Below the pieces are notes generated by a model that ran no database searches, had not been told where the DNA came from, and saw only the letters and a program-made list of their open reading frames with translations. The translations under genes and the position numbers were made by a program. Of a DNA stretch of 64,000 bases, positions 61,495-64,000 are shown in pieces. The number at the start of each line of letters is the position of its first letter. Position 1 is the first letter of the stretch. Source of the DNA: an uncultured bacterium (GTDB lineage: Bacteria > Verrucomicrobiota > Kiritimatiellia > CAIVKH01); NCBI GenBank assembly GCA_903906425.1, contig CAIVKH010000188.1:1-64000 (forward strand), given 5' to 3'.

Positions 61495-62412
61495 ATGACA
61501 ACCGCCGCACCATCCCTCACGCGCTTCGCGTGGCTGTCCATCACCGCCGCGATCTGCACGATCTTGCTGAAGGGCGCCGCCTATTTCCTCACCGGCTCCG
61601 TCGGCCTGCTTTCCGACGCGATGGAATCGTTCGTCAATCTTGCCGGCGGAATTGTCGCGTTGCTGATGCTCACGTGGGCCGAGCAGCCGCCCGACGAGGA
61701 ACACGCCTACGGCCACGGCAAGGCCGAATATTTTTCCAGCGGCGTCGAGGGCGGCCTGATCATGATTGCCGCGCTCTGTATCGGCTGGACCTCCGTCGTC
61801 CGCCTCATCTGGCCGCGCGCCATCGAACAGGCGGGCATCGGCCTTGCCATCTCAACCGTTGGCTCGCTGATTAACTACGTCGTCGCTGTCGTGCTCATGC
61901 GCGCCGGGAAAAAAAATCATTCGATCACGCTCGAAGCGGACGCCAAGCATCTGTTCACCGACGTCTGGACATCGTTCGGGGTCCTTGTGGGCGTGGGGCT
62001 GGTGGCGCTGACCGGCATCCAGCGGCTCGATCCGATCGTCGCGATGCTCGTCGCCGTCAACATCGTCTGGCAGGGCGTAAGCCTTGTGAAGCGCTCCGCC
62101 CTCGGCCTCATGGACACCGCGCTTCCGCCCGACGAAAGCTCGCGCGTCCGCGCCGCCCTCGAAAAATACGCCGCGACCGGCGTGCAGTTTCACGCCCTCC
62201 GCACGCGCCAGGCCGGCGCCCGCCGCTTCGTCTCCTTCCACGTGCTCGTCCCCGGCAAATGGACCGTCGCCGCCGGCCACGACCTGCTCGAAAAAATCGA
62301 AGCCGAAGTCCGCGGCTCAATCCCGAACGCCACCGTGGACACCCATCTCGAACCCATCGACGATCCCGTCTCCTTCCACGACCAGAAACTCGACCGCACA
62401 CCCGAACCGTAA
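61495..62412 (+). CDS. Cation diffusion facilitator (CDF) metal efflux transporter
   Basis: A 305-residue inner-membrane CDF transporter that exports divalent metals such as Zn, Fe or Mn in exchange for protons. Six membrane helices are visible. Metal-site motifs are Asp41 in [11 protein letters not shown] (helix II) and H152/D156 in HLFTDVWTS (helix V), the His/Asp pattern typical of zinc-transporting members. The His-containing loop [13 protein letters not shown] lies between helices II and III, and a cytoplasmic C-terminal domain follows from about residue 215. It begins 12 bases after galU. The 75 bases after its stop include a GC hairpin (about 62430-62451) without a T-run. Confidence 0.93.
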   Translation: MTTAAPSLTRFAWLSITAAICTILLKGAAYFLTGSVGLLSDAMESFVNLAGGIVALLMLTWAEQPPDEEHAYGHGKAEYFSSGVEGGLIMIAALCIGWTSVVRLIWPRAIEQAGIGLAISTVGSLINYVVAVVLMRAGKKNHSITLEADAKHLFTDVWTSFGVLVGVGLVALTGIQRLDPIVAMLVAVNIVWQGVSLVKRSALGLMDTALPPDESSRVRAALEKYAATGVQFHALRTRQAGARRFVSFHVLVPGKWTVAAGHDLLEKIEAEVRGSIPNATVDTHLEPIDDPVSFHDQKLDRTPEP

Positions 62413-62487
62413 AAGAGGAACCGCCCGTACCGCCGCGCTGCCGCGCGGCGGCGATGAGCGCCGCATCGAAAACTCGCGCACCGCAAC

Positions 62488-62534
62488 CTCCAATCGTTGG
62501 AAAAACCCGCGCCGCAAACTTCCAATCATTGGAA
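62488..62534. repeat. 32-bp-phased palindrome array, locus 16 (2 copies)
   Basis: Copies at 62488-62502 (variant CTCCAATCGTT) and 62520-62534 (perfect, C), 32 bp apart, in the convergent gap between the CDF transporter and the GrpB-like gene. Confidence 0.93.
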
Positions 62535-62573
62535 ATTTCCGATCACCGACCTCCGATCGCCAGCCTCAGCTTT

Positions 62574-63080
62574 TCATCGATTGCTCAGCGCTTCCTCGAT
62601 GAAGTTCGTCTTTGCCGCCGTGTATGACGGCCTGTCATTTTCGAATTTTGCGGCAAGATCGCGTTTCATTTTCTCGTATTCCGCCCGCAGCAGACCATTC
62701 GCGCGGAGCGCGTCGCGGAATGAAATCCACCGCGGCCAGTGTCCACTCTGCCGCTCGACAACGTGAACGTGAAAAAAAGTCGGATCGCCCTTCGTGAAAA
62801 ATTGCCGCCCCGGCAGACCGAACTCGCCCTTGCTTTCGTAGCCGGCGCTTCGCATCGCCTCGATGATTTGCGGAAGCACGTTGAAGGATTCCGTTTTGAT
62901 CGCGATGTCAATGATCGGCTTCGCGATCATCCCCGCGACCGCCGTGCTGCCGATGTGTTCGACTTTCATCGCGAGCGGACCGAGTGCCGCGCGGAGCGCC
63001 GATGCCTCGCGTGAAAAGATTTCAGGCCACGCCGCGTCGTACGGTTCCAGATGAACTTCGTTGCTCTTCAGTCCAGCCAT
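62574..63080 (-). CDS. GrpB/UPF0157 family protein (nucleotidyltransferase fold)
   Basis: A 168-residue GrpB-family protein of the nucleotidyltransferase superfamily. Family motifs are VHLEPYDAAWPEIFSREAS, VEHIGSTAVAGMIAKPIIDI (the acidic D.D-like segment ends in IDIAI) and HVHVVERQSGHWPRWISFRD. Some relatives act as dephospho-CoA kinase accessory domains or as uncharacterised nucleotidyltransferases; the role here is unknown. The ATG at 63080 is preferred over the GTG at 63086. It stands between the CDF gene (convergent) and a DUF6807-type gene on the same strand. Confidence 0.88.
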   Translation of the reverse strand: MAGLKSNEVHLEPYDAAWPEIFSREASALRAALGPLAMKVEHIGSTAVAGMIAKPIIDIAIKTESFNVLPQIIEAMRSAGYESKGEFGLPGRQFFTKGDPTFFHVHVVERQSGHWPRWISFRDALRANGLLRAEYEKMKRDLAAKFENDRPSYTAAKTNFIEEALSNR

Positions 63081-63126
63081 GCGCACAGACTAGACCATTC
63101 GCGAATCGCGAATCCAGCTTCGCGCG

Positions 63127-64000
63127 TCAGGGTTTCTTCGGCTCTGCCGCGGGTTTCTTGGCCGCCGCCTTGGATTTTTCGTCCGGCGATTTTCCGTATT
63201 CCGCGGGCCGCGATGTCATCTTCGGCGTCGGCCGGTTTTCGCCCGCGTATTCGTTCCATGCCTTCTGCGCGATTTCCGCCGACGGCATCTCGCCTTCGCA
63301 AATCAGGAACCGCGCACGGATCGTCTGCGTGCCGCCCGCAGGGATCACCGCCTTCGGAAAAACACCGAAGCGGCCGTAATCGCGATAGGCCGAAATCGCC
63401 GCGTTCGTCGGATTCGACGGGTGATTCAGGAAAACGACGCTGTAGCGCTTGCCCTTGATTTCATACGTCTCGCCGAACCACGGATAGTCTTTGTCCTTGT
63501 GCGGATTTGGATTTTCCACCGGGAAAAAATACATCGTCTTCTTGCGGTCAACCTCGTTCGCCGGCCGATACTGCAAGCCCGCGTGCTCAGGATCGCCATC
63601 GAGTTTCGTCTCGCCGGCGACGGCCTTCAGATTCGAAACCATGTCAATCATCGCATACGCCGGCGCGGGTGGCGGCAGAAACGAAAGCGTCCGCTTTTCC
63701 TCGATGATCGGCTTGTCACCCGCATCCATCCAGTTTACGTGCGACACAAAACTCGCGCCGTCCTTGCCGGATTTTTCGCCGGAAAACGACTGGTGAATCT
63801 GATCGCCGCCCTTCATGTGCCAGCGGTCGTAGGACTGCCCATTGACCGTGATCTTCATGAAGCCGATAAAGATTCCGCGATGGTGCGTGAAATCGCCGCC
63901 AGGTCCTTTCGTGATCGGCGCGGTTCCCGTCGGATCGAAAACGTGAAGGAACGGCTTGTACGTTTCGAGCCGCTTCGCCGGCGTGGTGACGTCATGCGCG
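63127..64000 (-). CDS. DUF6807 (PmoA-like) family protein, 5' end beyond window
   Basis: A partial gene. The frame stays open from the stop at 63127 to the right edge of the window (about 290 residues visible), so the start lies outside. The apparent ATG at 63858 is internal. Upstream of it the frame continues with KPFLHVFDPTGTAPITKGPG and DFTHHRGIFIGF, the hallmark of the DUF6807/PmoA-like beta-sandwich family (P.LHP..GP.G....T...D.PHHRG). Members are frequent in PVC and Bacteroidetes polysaccharide-use regions; the name PmoA is historical and methane oxidation is not implied. The C-terminus is Lys/Ala/Pro-rich. Confidence 0.82.
   Translation of the reverse strand, partial: AHDVTTPAKRLETYKPFLHVFDPTGTAPITKGPGGDFTHHRGIFIGFMKITVNGQSYDRWHMKGGDQIHQSFSGEKSGKDGASFVSHVNWMDAGDKPIIEEKRTLSFLPPPAPAYAMIDMVSNLKAVAGETKLDGDPEHAGLQYRPANEVDRKKTMYFFPVENPNPHKDKDYPWFGETYEIKGKRYSVVFLNHPSNPTNAAISAYRDYGRFGVFPKAVIPAGGTQTIRARFLICEGEMPSAEIAQKAWNEYAGENRPTPKMTSRPAEYGKSPDEKSKAAAKKPAAEPKKP

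Noticed and set aside
2920-62534. Regularly spaced palindromes as CRISPR arrays
   Set aside because: Repeat (15 bp) and spacer (17 bp) are far shorter than in CRISPR, copy number never exceeds three, repeats are fully palindromic, arrays are dispersed and no cas gene is present.
1-64000. tRNA, rRNA, integrase, transposase or prophage genes
   Set aside because: None recognised in any frame or strand; the repeats are not accompanied by mobility genes.

Overview
This is a bacterial chromosomal window of high but uneven G+C. It comes from the PVC superphylum, most likely Kiritimatiellota or Verrucomicrobiota. Pointers are a 49-residue PVC-type 'small basic protein' gene (58896-59045, minus), several very large secreted beta-sandwich proteins ending in a shared tail of the form W..(S)..Y.L...T......FFRLRLP, Tat-exported oxidoreductases, GH97 and heparinase-like glycan enzymes, and aldo/keto reductases.

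Layout. 158-1468: Tat-exported Gfo/Idh/MocA oxidoreductase. 1482-3616 (minus): vapB-vapC and then phoH-ybeY. 3662-23668 (minus): two related secreted subtilases on either side of a 3611-residue PKD/ASH-repeat protein. 23863-29359: aldo/keto reductase, glycosyltransferase, membrane protein, second aldo/keto reductase, secreted nucleoside-hydrolase-like protein. 29622-33747: a four-gene respiratory operon (CydA-like membrane protein, Rieske, cytochrome b, CydA-like protein with a C-terminal haem c site) whose genes overlap or nearly touch. 33748-34580: no gene, only repeats. 34581-38222: GH97 enzyme and PQQ-type propeller. 38359-40938: frameshifted nucleotidyltransferase with its small partner, carA, azoreductase-like flavoprotein. 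40972-42174: Ser/Thr kinase. 42470-51895: a 3141-residue PA14/lamin-tail/CotH protein. 52088-57293: lipoprotein, secreted protein, second GH97, heparinase II/III-like protein. 57455-63080: TPR protein, nucleoside deoxyribosyltransferase-like protein, small basic protein, coiled-coil protein, GHMP kinase plus GalU, CDF transporter, GrpB-like protein. A DUF6807-type gene runs off the right edge.

The most striking feature is not a gene. Sixteen short arrays of the 15-bp palindrome TTCCAATSATTGGAA (S = G or C) are scattered through the window, 35 copies in all. Every array has two or three copies and none stands alone. The start-to-start distance is 32 bp in 18 of 19 intervals (31 in the other), about three helical turns, with a GC-cored 17-bp spacer. 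Arrays lie at boundaries between transcription units of every orientation (tandem, divergent, convergent). One lies inside a protease gene without disrupting the frame, and another supplies the vapC stop codon. This looks like a phased protein-binding or structural element of the chromosome; I cannot match it to a named system. A second, 21-bp-module array (33987-34349) and a long hairpin (34443-34508) sit between two of these arrays.

Functionally the window mixes housekeeping (phoH, ybeY, carA, galU), respiration, polysaccharide breakdown and sugar-nucleotide supply, and giant surface or secreted proteins.
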